A program made the position numbers and the translations under genes. This document shows, piece after piece, positions 49,374 through 61,542 of a stretch of 64,000 nucleotides of DNA. Location: positions 578,298 through 642,297 of the forward strand of contig MNCI01004374.1 in NCBI GenBank assembly GCA_015680685.1. The letters run 5' to 3'. The notes below the pieces were generated by a model. The model was not told the origin of the DNA. It ran no database searches and was given only the letters and a program-made list of their open reading frames with translations. Position 1 is the first letter of the stretch, and each line of letters begins with the position of its first letter. The stretch is from Gnetum montanum. Lineage: Eukaryota > Streptophyta > Gnetopsida > Gnetales > Gnetaceae.

Positions 49374-49878
49374 TTGGTCCCTCTTTGTTGGTATCTAGAG
49401 GATTAACCTAAGAGGCATCGACAAAGAATGCAAAGCACCAGTATAGGCCCACTATTGATGTTCCCTCTTCACGGTTGATTTAGTCATGTCAAACCATGCC
49501 AAAGCGTGTTTGCGATGATGGGATAAGCCTATGAAGAGGGAATGGTAATGGTAATGGGGTTATAGCAAGTTAAACATGAAGGCTAACAATGCATTGCAAG
49601 TGTTGACACCATGGCTATGATGTGGATTTGACATGCTATGTCTTGAAATGTGGTTCACTTGATAGATGCATTTGAGGAATCATCACTTCATTTCAAGGAA
49701 TTTTGGCCATTTAGGCTCCTCTTTTTCCATGTTTGGAGCTATCATTTTAGCAATTTGGTCTTCATTATGCCATCTAACTTCTTATTAATTTTCTTCCCCA
49801 CTTATTTTTTTCTATGGGGTGAAACTTTCATTAGACTTCTTTGCCGAGGTTGGTTTTGATATGACATTCTTGTTGAGT

Positions 49879-49990
49879 GAGCTGTGTTTCATTTAATGGA
49901 CATAGTTTTCCCATTGAATGAGAGGTGTTACATATGATGGACTTAATGGTTTTTCCATTGAATGAGCTGTGTTACATTCAATGGACTTGA
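49879..49990. repeat. tandem repeat, 41-44 base unit
   Basis: Units starting gagctgtgtttc (49879), gaggtgttac-like (49920) and gagctgtgttac (49964), each followed by an aatggac phrase and ccattgaat. Confidence 0.7.
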
Positions 49991-50339
49991 AGATGAAGCA
50001 TGATGAAAGGATGTCATATGACCATAGTGCATGAGTGTCATCATAGGTCATCATCGTTTTCCAAGGTATGGAAGGTCATCATTAAGTTATGGGGTTGGGC
50101 TTGAGGAGTGGTGCTTGATAAAGGGAAGTGCTAAAAGCACTCTTGACATAGATGGAAAAAATCACCAAATCTATCACATTAAGGTTGCATAGTGGCCTGC
50201 TATTGTAATAAATTGCATCCTAGCAATGTCTTTAGAGTTCATTGTGCAAAAAAACTCCAAGAGCACAAGAAAACCAAGCAAAAAAGCATGTTATAACATT
50301 ATAATGCATTCAAGCCTTAGAAAGTTATAAAACCAAGCC

Positions 50340-50460
50340 ACCTAGGTCACCAATGTTGCCAATTTAAGGTTGTGGTAGGCCCTAGAAGGCCATGGTGCCA
50401 ATTTAAGGTCTTAGTAGATCATAGTGCTAGTTTAAGGCCTTAAAAGGCTATAGAAATATG
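50340..50460. repeat. minisatellite, 30-base unit
   Basis: Repeats of a unit resembling ccaatttaaggtcttagtag with variants. A related array is at 55560-55670. Confidence 0.65.
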
Positions 50461-51993
50461 TCCCTCTATCATGTAAATATTTCATGTAGGCTCATTTGTT
50501 GTGGGTTATCAAAGTTATCAACATTGGTCATTCGTTGTCAACAATGGTAAATAACACTACAAGCAAACATGTAGGCGTTAGATATAATAAGGGCAATATG
50601 ATGTATTTAATGTTGCATAACAAGGGATCGATGTGGTTTTGAGTAAGTTTAAATTTTGGTGAGGAACTTAGTTTCATGTGTTTTCTCCTCACCATTATGG
50701 TCTTAGATGGAAATTTCAATTGAGAAACCCTCCATGATGTTTTCGGTTTCAAGGTCAATGGTCATTGGGCTATTGTAGTGTGTTATGGTTGTAGAGTAAA
50801 ATGGTTTTAATGTCTTAAGATTAAGGTCAATTTGGCCTAAAAACATCATGAGAGGGGTTTATTTTAGGCCTTTAGGCCAATCAAGTTTGCTTCCTCATTC
50901 TTCTCGCTTATTCTTGCATGACAACATAAGCACATCGAGTAGCATTGATGTAATAAAATAATAGAAATAATGTAAAATTGCATTAATAATAAATCTTGTA
51001 TGAGTCAAAACACATTAACTTAAAAGGCCAAATGAGGTTCAAATATGATCAAAAAATGTTATAATAGGTGGGTTAAGGAAAATAGGGTAGATAAAGGGGA
51101 AGTAAAAGATGTGTATGTAGATAAGTAAGTAAATAGTAGTGGTAGAAATAGTGGTGAGATGGAAAATATGAATATAATTAAATGTAGGAATCAAGTAGAA
51201 TATATAATAGAATATGGAAGTTAGTAGTTTATGTGATAGAGTAAACATATAAAATTTGATAAATATAATGTATCATAAGAATAGTATAAGTATTAGAATG
51301 TAGTACATATGAGTGGTCATAATATATAAAATGGAATACAAAGGAAAAATTAGAAATGTTGCATAAATGCAATGTGTAAAGTAGCATAATATATAGTAGT
51401 AGTAGGTAATATAATAATGGATATAGCTAATAGACATTAGTTTCAATTTTTCCCACTTTGGTGTGCTTTGGTGGATGGTTTATGCCAACCTCGTGTAGGG
51501 AATTCTATCACTGGCATCCCTTGGATACTTCTACTGAGAGTGTTATCAAGTGCTCGACCATGTCATGCATGACCTCATTCATGAGTCAGCATCATCAATG
51601 TCCAGCAAGGTGCATCTATGGAAGCATCTATAATACACCTTATTTCACATGGTGGTATCCCTCTACTTTGGTGTCAGCCCCAAGTCAAACAACAATGAAA
51701 ACGATGCAATTATGGAAGAGCTCATGGCGGTGTAGAGAGTAGTGGCCATAGTCACAATGGTTTGCATTGGTGATTTTGTGACTTTTGACATTGCTTTGGG
51801 TTGTAGTGAAATGGCCTAATTTGCTAGCTTGCGTGGTCCAAGTGGGCCTATGCAGGATGGCAGTGGTCCATGGAGGTGGGTGATGGCTAGGAGGGTTTAT
51901 GATTAATCATAGACATGAGTAGAAAGATGTCGGTCACAGATAATGGAAAGCCCTAAGATATGGCATTGGATTAGTGGCATCCACATTGATTCC

Positions 51994-52227
51994 ATGCTAA
52001 CCAATGTGGATGAGGGGGGTATGAGCATGGAGGTTCTTAGATGGCTTTTGGAGTTTCCCCCTTATCTCCACATTAGTTTTGTGTTGAGCAACATGGATAG
52101 GAGGGGGCTTATCATGGAGTACCTTAGATGGCTTTTGGAGTTCCCTCCCTATATCCATGGTGGCTCTATGCTAGCCAACATGGATGGGAGAGGGCTTAGC
52201 ATGGAGGACCTCAAGGGGTTTTATTAG
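51994..52227. repeat. 87-base tandem repeat, open in one frame
   Basis: Units at 51994-52080, 52081-52167 and a partial 52168-52227. The + strand frame 51943-52227 reads 29-residue repeats containing LRWLLEFPPY. There is no known domain, and it need not be a protein. Confidence 0.75.
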
Positions 52228-53972
52228 TATGATGGTGAGTGGTAACAACCATGACAATGATGATCTATACATTACCCAGGTAAGCCTGCATAGGGCGATC
52301 ACAAGATGGAGGATGAGGAAGCACTGGGTTATGCCTAGGCTTTGTCATGTAGTAGCATGGTGGGGCTATATTGCCAGCTAACATCCTAGCGGCTATTAGT
52401 AGGTTGAGGCGGAATTGCCAATGGTAACATGCAACAAGTAGAAGGCAAGTTGTGGATGACAAGGTTACACCCAAAGGCTAATGCAGGGCTATGAACAATT
52501 AACTGCAATAGATGGACAAGTGGTTGGAGGATGCATGGGGGAGGGCAAAAGGTGTGGTTGCAAAGGCCAAAATAAGAAGCATGGATGTAGTAGAGAGTCA
52601 TGTCTATGGCTAGTCATCACATTACATGGCCCTTTGTAGGGCCAACATGACCTACAAATAGGGCTAGCTATAGCATTTAGGTAGTTTGTAAGAGTGGCAA
52701 TGGGAAACTCTATATCACAATAGTAGGTGATGACAATGTTTAGTCAAAGGAATTAAGTAAAGGTGGCTTGTGATGGGGCATCACGATGTGTAGCCCTATG
52801 GATCAATGTGGTCCTATGTAGAGCTACATGGCCTATATAGTCTTATGCAATCCTTACAACTCCTATGAGCCCCTTTGTTGGCCAACATGCCCTTGCAAAA
52901 ATTTTTTATGTTTATCATAGGTAGCCAAGCTCTATGTTTGGTCTAGTAGTAATAGGTATGGTAGATCAAGTGATGATAGCATGAGGTAGGTGAGGCCAGA
53001 GAGTAATGGCAATATGATTGATGGAGTAGCATGGCATTGGTGATGGTGCACGACAGGTAGGAGGTAGGTAGAACAACAAAAAGGTAAAGGTCTAGTTGAG
53101 TGCAATTTTAGAGCTGAGGGATACACAATGGTGGAAATGTTCCAAGTGCAGGGATATGTGACCCTCAATGGGTCTGCACTACCCTCACTAGTGTAGGTCC
53201 TTCTAGTGATTCTATGACTACCCCTAAGGAGCTTGTAGCTTTATGTAGGCCTATGTGCCTTGTAGTCCACATGGCCTCAAATTTTTTTTATTTTTATTTT
53301 TATGCTTGTTTGTTTAATACACAAAGCTTCTACAAAGTTATTATCTTTTTTAATCCTTTTAGGGAGTCTAGGTGCTATCTTGCATAATTTTTATGACAAA
53401 GATAGGTTACTACCCTTATAGAAATGACTAGTATAGCTACTTAGTTGTGACCATTATTCTATTCTATGCCATGGAAGGTGACTAGGCTTTATCTCCATGG
53501 TAGGCACCTAATTTCATAATTGATTGAGGGATTTTATGAGTGCTCATGATAGTGACAACTTGATGGACTACTCTCTGTATCCTCTGCACAAGTGGATCTC
53601 TTGTGCAATCCTAGGTATCATGCTTATAGAACTACACAATCTAGCTTTAAGGTTTGAAATGGCAAAATTAAAAAGCTTGTAGTAGTGTTGTTTTTTTGTT
53701 TTGTTTTTTTGAGCAGATGGAGAAAGAAAGAATAAAACTCAATGATGTGACATTGCTTTGTGTTTTTCTGCATAAAATCATGTAGGTTTGGTTCATTTCA
53801 TATGAGATTCTTGTTTCTATGATCAATTTTTAAAATGTCTATAACATTTCATGCTAGAGTTCATTCATAGACATGTGCAACAACTTATGCAAGAAAAGAC
53901 CATTGGAGTATTATTTTAGGATTGCTTGTTTTTAAGCATGAATACTAATCTTAATTTTTTTAATCTATTATA

Positions 53973-54518
53973 AGTTTGGTTGACTAAGGATATCATTACT
54001 TCAATTATGCATAGAAAAAATATAGAGTGGTGCCTAGTGATGAGCATCTTGCATGTATGGTTGATTTGCTTGGTAGTTCTAGTTATTTAAATGAGGTTGT
54101 GGCTTTTATAAAGAATAATTCCATAGAACCATGTGCAAATGCATGGAGGGCTTTGTTGGATGCATGCAAGATACATGGTAATGCAGATTTAGGATAGTTT
54201 GTTGCTAAAAAAGTTTTGGAATCAAGACAAAAACATGCTTTAACTTATGTGCTTCTACAACACGTATATGCTAAAGATGGCAAGTTGGGTGAAGTAGCAA
54301 AAACAAGAAAAATGTTGAAGGATGCTAGGGTTAGAAAGGTTCCTGGATTTACTTGGATTGAGGTTTGGAACAAGGTTCATGGGTTTGTGGTAGTAGATGA
54401 TAGTCACCCTGAAATGGAGAAAATTTATGATTTATTGAAAAAGATTCATTTGGAAATGAAAAATTCTAGATATCTTCCTAACATAAGCAACATCTTGTGT
54501 GGAGTGACAACAAATTAA
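53973..54518 (+). pseudogene. fragment of a pentatricopeptide-repeat (PPR) protein gene, E/E+ region
   Basis: One + strand frame reads the C-terminal part of a plant PLS-class PPR protein: HLACMVDLLG, a PPR-like helix pair ending ANAWRALLDACKIHGN, then TYVLLQHVYAKDGKLGEVAK, VRKVPGFTWIEVWNKVHGFV and DDSHPEMEKIYDLLKKI. These are the E and E+ motifs that in full proteins follow the PPR array in organelle RNA-editing factors. Stops lie at 53985 (TAA), 54012 (TAG) and about 54195 (TAG); from 54198 to 54515 the frame is open. The PPR array, start and any DYW domain are absent. It lies inside element E, opposite in strand to its gag. Confidence 0.88.
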
Positions 54519-55949
54519 TTCCATCTTGGTGATTCATGATCTGGGCTTATGACATTCTAAAATGATTGAAATGGTTTGTGAAATTTATTAAGCTACATGA
54601 TGGTTCCACATCATCACATAAGCCTAATCCCATTTATCTAGAGTTACCATCTGAATGCAAGGCAAAGAGTAAATTTTTGGTAGAAGGAATATGTGTTTAA
54701 GTAATTTATGTTTGAATGTTAAAATGATCATTTACTAAAATAGTTATTCCACATAGGTATTGTTACAGAGTCGATGGTAACTTTGTAAGTATTATATATA
54801 TGTCTAATGTTTAGCATGCATTCCCTAACATATCAAATGTCACTCATAGAGACAAATAAACATTCAAAAATAAGTGATGTTTATTATGCTAACATAAATT
54901 AGTCAAAATATATAGATATCCATGAAATGGTACAAACTTGAATCAAAGTTTCAAAATGAATAATAATAAGCATCATTTCTTGCATGGTATGGTATTACGT
55001 AAAGATGAGTTTCTTAAATGTAAATGATTGTTGTTTCTAAACCTAAAGTAGTTTTAACAGCCACATGATAGTCCCTAGTATCTCTAGTGATGATGAGCTT
55101 AATGTCTTCACCTTTTAGTAGAGGAGCCCTATGACTAGTTCCTTTCCCAATGGAATATTACTCTGTATAACAATTTTCTTGATTCTTCCTAAGGTTCTTC
55201 TAATATGTAAGATGGTTATCAACATTATGAAATCCTAAGATTAAGGGGATTTGCAATGATGATGTAGCCTCCTTTGGTATTTCATGAGACATATGTGTCC
55301 TTAGTCCCTCCTTTGATGATAATGATGAATTATTACCTTCCTTAAACTATTCTTTGACTATAGATTTTAGTTGTCTCTATGTTCCCATGTTTTTCTATGT
55401 TTCACATGTTCATGTAAACATAAATGATAAATGTTACAAGGATGTATAGTGAAACTAGTAAGTAAAATATAATATTTCTGAATGTTGATATCAAGTAAAT
55501 TGACCACAACATTGGTATAAGTGTGAAAATAAGAAGTTAGTATGTTCACTTGTTTTAAGCCTTGGTAAGTCATTTCTTCACTAGTTTTAGGCCTTGGCAG
55601 GTTATAATGCTACTAGTTTTAGGCCTTAGTAGGCCATAATGCTAGTTTTAGGCCTTAGTGAGCCATCATCCATACATTGTCTAACAAGTATGGGATGTTC
55701 TTGAAAGAGTACATAAGGATAGAATCAACATTAAAACATGATATAATGTTGTAAAGGTAAACAAATGATTAGCAAAAGAATGGATGAGATGTTTACCATG
55801 AACTTGTTTCTTGATCTTTGAGAGATTAAGGAATCCTTTTGGCATGATTCAATTGTCATCATTTCTCTTGTTTAGCATGGCAAGTTGTAGGAATTTTCGT
55901 TAATTATTCCATGTTGTAGAGTTGGCATTATTCACATTATTGTTGTTCT
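54519..55949. other. element E internal region without recognisable genes
   Basis: AT-rich sequence with no pol motif on either strand; the 55560-55670 minisatellite lies within it. Confidence 0.5.
55560..55670. repeat. minisatellite, about 30-base unit
   Basis: Three to four units of tagttttaggccttagtagg plus a short ending, related to the array at 50340-50460. Confidence 0.7.
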
Positions 55950-56592
55950 CATTATTATTGGCCCTAGTCTAAGTGTTAGGGATTTTTTCTTAAAACTCCA
56001 TCTCTAAAGCTTAGTTGATGTTGACATAGTTAACTGAGGGAAGCGATGCATTGTGTCCATAAATGAAAATTTCCTCTTACTCATAGGGCAAGTTAATCTC
56101 TTGATATATATGGGATGAAACTGCATGGAGCTTTGCTAATCATGGTCTTCGTAGGATCAAGTTGAAGCTAGGTATCTTCTCAACCACTAGGAAGTTAGTA
56201 GATGTAGGTGATTACTCAATAGCTACAAAATCCAAGGAGATGAAACCTTACAATGCTACTCATGAGCCATTAAATGATTTGATTGCTAAGGTGCTGGTCT
56301 CATGGATGTTCTTGGTTAGGCCAAACTTGTTGAAAATGGAATATGGTATCAGATTCATAACTGCTCCATCATCCAAATGAACATGATGGACCTTGTACCT
56401 ACCAATGCATATAGTGATAAGGAGAGGAGTGGACAACACTTCTCTATTTCTAAAGACAATCTTCACTTCATTGTCATGAAAGTTGAGCATTGGTTGATGT
56501 CCATTTTCCTTAGCTAAATCTTGCTTAATGATAGAGTGAATTGATTCTCTATTGGTGGGCATGTCTTTGCTTGGAGGGATTGAGGTTAACAT
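55950..56592 (-). pseudogene. element E retropepsin-like protease
   Basis: The open part 56260-56592 reads HHVHLDDGAVMNLIPYSIFNKFGL, the aspartic protease active site of Tat-like elements (usually IDDGAS-N). Past a stop, LILRRP and AKLHAVSSHIYQEINLPYE match the end of the domain (usually LLGRPW). Similarity ends by about 55950, where RT should begin but does not. Confidence 0.8.
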
Positions 56593-57336
56593 TTAAGCTA
56601 GTGCATCTCTATTAGTTGGAGAAGTTATGACTAGATCGTACAAGTTTGGTGATGTGTTCTTTTACTTAAGAAATTGCTTAGCTTGTTCCATTATTGTGAG
56701 GAAGCTCTTTCCCTTAGTGTGTAACCTTTTGAATTTAGTGATCTTAACCTCTTCCATCCTTCCTTGGATTTATGACTTTATTTTTGATCCATGTGTCTTG
56801 GGCCCCTTGTTCATGGATGTATTTGATCTTGGTGTAGGTTTTTTAAAAGCCTTTTTTCATTGGTTACTTTTAGTGGAATTCATTGTTGGTTTGGCAAAAG
56901 GTCAATTTCATCACTATTGTGATAATGGTTTCCTACTAACCTCCAAGTTGTGGGCCACTATATGTGGGCTTTGATCATGAGTTATCATGGTTTTACTTGT
57001 TAAAGGTGGAGGAACTTGGATAACAAAAAATTCTTTAAGCTTTGGAGGATTAGCAACTCATCGATTATGTTGTGATGTTAAAGCCAATAAAGAGGGGACA
57101 CATATTATGAAAGGCTCCTTAGGGGCCAAAGGAGGTGGTACTCATATGATAAATGGCTCTCTAGGCTTTGTGCTTTGGGGTTGTGATGCTACCCTAATGA
57201 AAAAAGGTTTCCTAGGAGGGTTAGACTACTTAGTTTCCATGAATGAGACGATAATGTAGGAGTTGTTGTTAGCACTTAAAGAGTTGGGCTCATTCACTAC
57301 CAACTCTCCATGGTTTATCATCTTCTGGAGGTCATC

Positions 57337-58609
57337 CTATAATACTAAGCAAAAATTGATGTCATAGCTAGCCATTTGATGATAATGGAAATACCGATCC
57401 AAGCTAAAGAACCTTAGTAGCTTAGGATTATCTTTAGTAGCTATTGTTAGGTCTCTAGCTATGTCACAAAGACAATCATACCTCTTATGAGCCTCTTCAA
57501 ATAGTTTCTTATGTTTTATATGATTGTCTTTAAGCACTTGTTCTAGAAGCTTAGAGGGCTTCATGGGCAACCTAGTGTACTTAGACCTATCCTTCCATCC
57601 AAAGTTTGGTCTTAGTTGATTTAGAGCATAGGAAGTAAATGGTTGTGATGAATCAAGGAATATGCTACTTGGTGGTGATCCCCTCCTCGCTCCTTGTTTT
57701 TTCTCTTTTGCCACTGTTACCATGGTTTCATGTTCTTGCCTGGTTTTATCTATGTCCCTTCTTGCATGTTGGTTTTTATAGGCTATGTAGGCTAGGTTGT
57801 TGATTACTTCAATTATCTCCTTAATGTTCTTGGTTTGTGAGAAGGCTTGGCTTAGTGACCGAGGCCCTAGGTAGTATAGTTTTAACTTGATAAAGTTCTT
57901 TACTTCCCCTTTGTAGATGGTCAAGAGGTAAGTTTCAACAATAGACTCTATGATATCATTGAGTGTTGAGTTTCATCTTTGAATAAATAGTTTGACTCAT
58001 ATAAGTGGCCCCTACCTCAACTTCATCAATTGGTCTAATGTGGAATCCAACTTCAAGTTGTATCTGAAGTGACTGACAAATTGGTTAATCAAATCCTCAA
58101 GGGAAGAGATAGAACCTCTAGGCAAGGTTTGATACCAATCTAGAGTCTTAACCTTGAGAGACATAGATAAAATTTGTAATAATATATGAGGCCAAGCTTG
58201 AAAAAATAGGTACTCAAGTCAAAAGGTTATTATATGTGTGTTGGAATCCACCTTACCATTATATTTGGTGAAGTCTAGAATAGGAAAGCCTACAGGAAAG
58301 GTTATTTGAGGCACCATAGGGTTTATAGGATCATCTTGGTACAACTCTAGAACCTTGACCATTTGAGTTGTATTGGATTTAAGTTTTTGCATCTCTTTGT
58401 TAAGGTCTTGGATCATTTTGAAAGCTTGATCCAAACCTTGGGGCATCCCTATGGGCTGTGATGTTTTCATTAACAATTGAGGAAGAAGTTTTTAGACTTG
58501 TGGTTAAGAGGCTTATGATACATTGTAGTATCAATGGGAGAGGGTGGGTTATGGTTAGCATAGATGGGCTAAATAAGGAGAAAGATGTTTGTGCTGAAAC
58601 TTGAGGCAC
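57337..58609 (-). pseudogene. element E gag
   Basis: On the - strand the pieces 58219-58476 (FPILDFTKYNGKVDSNTHI), 57960-58180 (LDWYQTLPRGSISSLEDL) and the 195-codon open frame 57337-57924 together make the retrotransposon gag domain and the following linker. The Trp-x-x-x-Leu-Pro-x-Gly-Ser-Ile block is characteristic of the Tat-like gag family. The last piece is Lys-rich and contains SRSLSQAF-type and RRDIDKT segments. A few stops and frame changes separate the pieces. Confidence 0.82.
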
Positions 58610-60011
58610 AAAGGGGAAAATGGTGAATGAGATGCTTTTGTTGCATGGCGTCCCAATCAGGGTCCCGCTAGCATGTCAAAGGGAGATGGTAAGATAGACA
58701 TCACCATCGCTAGGTGAATGAAGTTAGGTTATGTGGCAAAGAGTACCAATGAGAATAATGAAGTGGATTAGGACATGGGTTGTGTCTAGTCTGTGGCAAT
58801 GATGGGTGTGGACCCAAACATGGAAGGGTGTATAGAAGGAAAGTTGGGCCAATGAGCTTTTGGCATCAATGAGGTAAGAAATGTGGAGTTGGATGTGGTT
58901 GTTTTGGAAGCTAGAGATTGGAAAATACTTCTAATGAAGGTGTTTGACTCCTATTTGACCTCAAATTACTCTTCCTCCTCTTACCAATCCTTTGAGCTCA
59001 TTGTCTCACTAAACTCATCAACCTCTATGAGTTGTATGAGCATTTGTGCATAAAAGTCTATGAGTAAAATTTGGTCATAAGGGGATGGGATGTATTCCTT
59101 TCCATCTAGGTGTATGATTTTGAATTAATGCTTAATGTCAAATTTGGAGCATGGTATTAATAGAATGACTTGTATCTTGGCATGGAGGAAGTTGAAGATC
59201 TCCTCATTAATAACTATGAAATTTGAGATTTTACCTCTTTGCCTAAGAAATTTCCTTCGTTCTATGCACATGGGATCTTTCGAGCCATAAACACAAATTG
59301 TATCTTGGCTAGATACCATGTTTGTCAAGTTAAGAGGTAGTATCATTGATTGGTTGAAAAACATGATTACGATGTTAAAATGGCTTGAAAAGGTTACAAA
59401 AGGTGGAAAAAGTGAAAATTCTAGAAAGTAGAGTCTAAAAAATGGTTGAAAGAAGCAAAAATGGATGAAAACAAGCTACTATAAATAGTAAGTGGCTAAC
59501 AAAAAGGGTATACCCCCTCACTAAAGATGGTAAAGGCTGGTATCAAACCCATCCACGCTAAGCTTCCTATTTGCAAAAGAAATGATAAAAATGGCCAAAG
59601 TAAGCCACTTACTATAAATGGTAAAGGGGTTGTCAAAGGGTAATACCCCTTTACTAAATTTGGCAAATGACAATATCAACACTACCCATACTAAGCTTTC
59701 TAGCTACATCTACACTAGGGTAGATCTTCCATGCTAGGGAAGATCTTCCACATTGAGGCAAATCTTCCATGCTAAGGGGGGATGACACACACCCATGCTA
59801 GCTATAAAAGTTTCAACAACTACTATGAAATCTACAAAAATCCAAACACCTACAACTTCCATGTTAGGATTCTGTTGCAGGGGGTATGAGTGGCAACATT
59901 GGGATTTGAAGGTCTTAATGATTTTAATGTCAAAATTAAAGATTTTTGAAACAAAAGGAAACATTGGCAACATGGAAAACTAATTTAGATGTAGAAATTG
60001 GATGGAGGCCC
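58610..60011 (-). other. element E leader
   Basis: Between the PBS and gag. An open frame of 79 codons (59125-59364, - strand) contains MCIERRKFLRQRGK and could be a gag N-terminal piece; otherwise nothing is seen. Confidence 0.4.
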
Positions 60012-60028
60012 TCCTTCTAATGCCAGAA
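60012..60028 (-). other. element E candidate primer-binding site
   Basis: On the - strand TGGCATTAGAAGGAGGG lies 20 bases inside the 5' LTR border. I cannot name the tRNA. A near copy occurs at 740-758. Confidence 0.45.
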
Positions 60029-60047
60029 AACTATAGCAACTAAAAAA

Positions 60048-61537
60048 TGTAGTCATTGGGAAATCAAAAATCTCAATGTAACACCTTTAACCATGAATCC
60101 CTGGGGCCTCCAAAAAATGGAATATGAGATGCCCTAGATGGTTTGGTAGATCACCTAGGGACTTAGAAAATGCAAAAAAGGAAATAAAAAAATTAAAAGA
60201 TATAGATCTAAATGTAAATAATGCCAAAAATAAAATGAATAAATAAAACTTGTACACAAACTATAAACTTTAGTTCATTCAAAATAAAGGGGGATACAAA
60301 AAATGTGTACAAGATGACTTAATGGAGTAGTGGGGTTCACTTTGTTGGAGGCTTGGAACCCATTGCTCCATGGTTCAGATGCTCCAAAACTCTTGAAAAT
60401 GTGAAACCTTGCTACAAACATCACTAGATTTGTACATTAGTGTCATAGGGGATGTAACAATGGCTATGGGGGATTCCATGTTGAGAGGATTTGAGAGGCT
60501 ACAATTTAGCAAGGTTGCAAGAGCTCTTAAAATGCCAAAATTACCAAAGGGAAAACTACCAAAAGTGTGGAACCCATTTATGGTGGTTATATAGGGTTTT
60601 GGGACATACATCTTACTGCATATTGGCTTGATTATAGTTGCGAATTGGCTATAAATTTCTACCATGTTCAATTTAGGTGGATGCTCAAATTTTCGAGGTT
60701 ACCATATATAGCATGTGTCATACCCCCATGGTCATTTTTTTACTAAAAATAGTAATGGGGGGAATAGCATCCATGCTAGAGGGATGACATCCACACTAGA
60801 CAGATGGCATCCATATTAGAGGAATATCTTTCAAGCTGGGGGGAGATCTTCCACACTAAGCATGAAGTTTCCATGCTGGGTATGAAGTTTCCATGTTGGG
60901 CATGAAGTTTCCATGTTAAGCATGAATTTTTCATGCTGGGCATGAAGTCTCTATGCTAAGCATGAAGTTTCCATGATAGGAATGAATTTTCCACACTGGC
61001 CATGAAGTTTCCATGGTGGGGGTGAAGTTTCCACACTGGCCATGAAGATTTCATGCTATAGGAACGACTTCCATGCATGAGGGATGGCTTCCATGTTGGG
61101 GGGATGGCTTCCATGTTGGGAGTAGATCTTTCATGCTAGAGAAAGATCTTCCTTGCTAGATCTTCCATGTTGGGGAGTTGCAACCCCATGCATCCTCACT
61201 AGAGGTAGGTGAGTTGTAAACCTATGCATCCTAGCTAGGGGTAGGTGTTTTTAGTGTAGAAAATTCTATACCCCCATAAAACCTATCAAAATGCCAATTT
61301 TGACATCCTAAAAGGCATTTTTTAACCCTCCAAGCCCAAATATAGACACTATGTGACTCTTTTCAATTGGGGGATGAGGCTTTCATCACATATGAGGTAT
61401 TTTTCAGCCACAAAAGTATAAAATATGTGATATTGCATCTTATAGGTTATGATCTTCACATTTACAATGATGTTTAGCCTCCAATTTCATGAGATGGGGT
61501 TACAAAGGTTACAACATGCAATTCTGGTGATGTTTCA
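60048..61537 (-). repeat. element E 5' LTR
   Basis: 1490 bases, beginning TGTAGTCATTGGG on the + strand. It contains the minisatellite 60765-61170 that the other LTR lacks. Confidence 0.82.
60765..61170. repeat. minisatellite with a 20-base unit in element E LTR
   Basis: About twenty variants of gcatgaagtttccatgctgg follow one another, alternating with related ggatggcttccatgttgg and agatcttccatgctag units. A short related stretch lies at 59710-59790 in the leader. Confidence 0.85.
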
Positions 61538-61542
61538 CATAG

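Larger units (their letters stand above)
49374..53972. other. element E internal region without recognisable genes
   Basis: No pol domain on either strand. It contains three short tandem arrays (49879-49990, 50340-50460 and 51994-52227) and G-rich, pyrimidine-poor stretches at 51700-53200. Open frames are short and show no known motif. Confidence 0.55.
48778..61537 (-). mobile_element. element E: Tat-like Ty3/gypsy element without RT or integrase, carrying a PPR gene fragment
   Basis: Bounded by LTRs 48778-49373 and 60048-61537 and by degenerate flanking pentamers CTTGG and CATAG in the split LTR of element D. On the - strand the right half encodes gag and protease of a Tat-like element. Between the protease and the 3' LTR, where pol should be, there are 6.5 kb without RT or integrase motifs, holding minisatellites and, on the + strand, a pentatricopeptide-repeat gene fragment. 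It would have depended on another element's enzymes to move. Confidence 0.8.
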
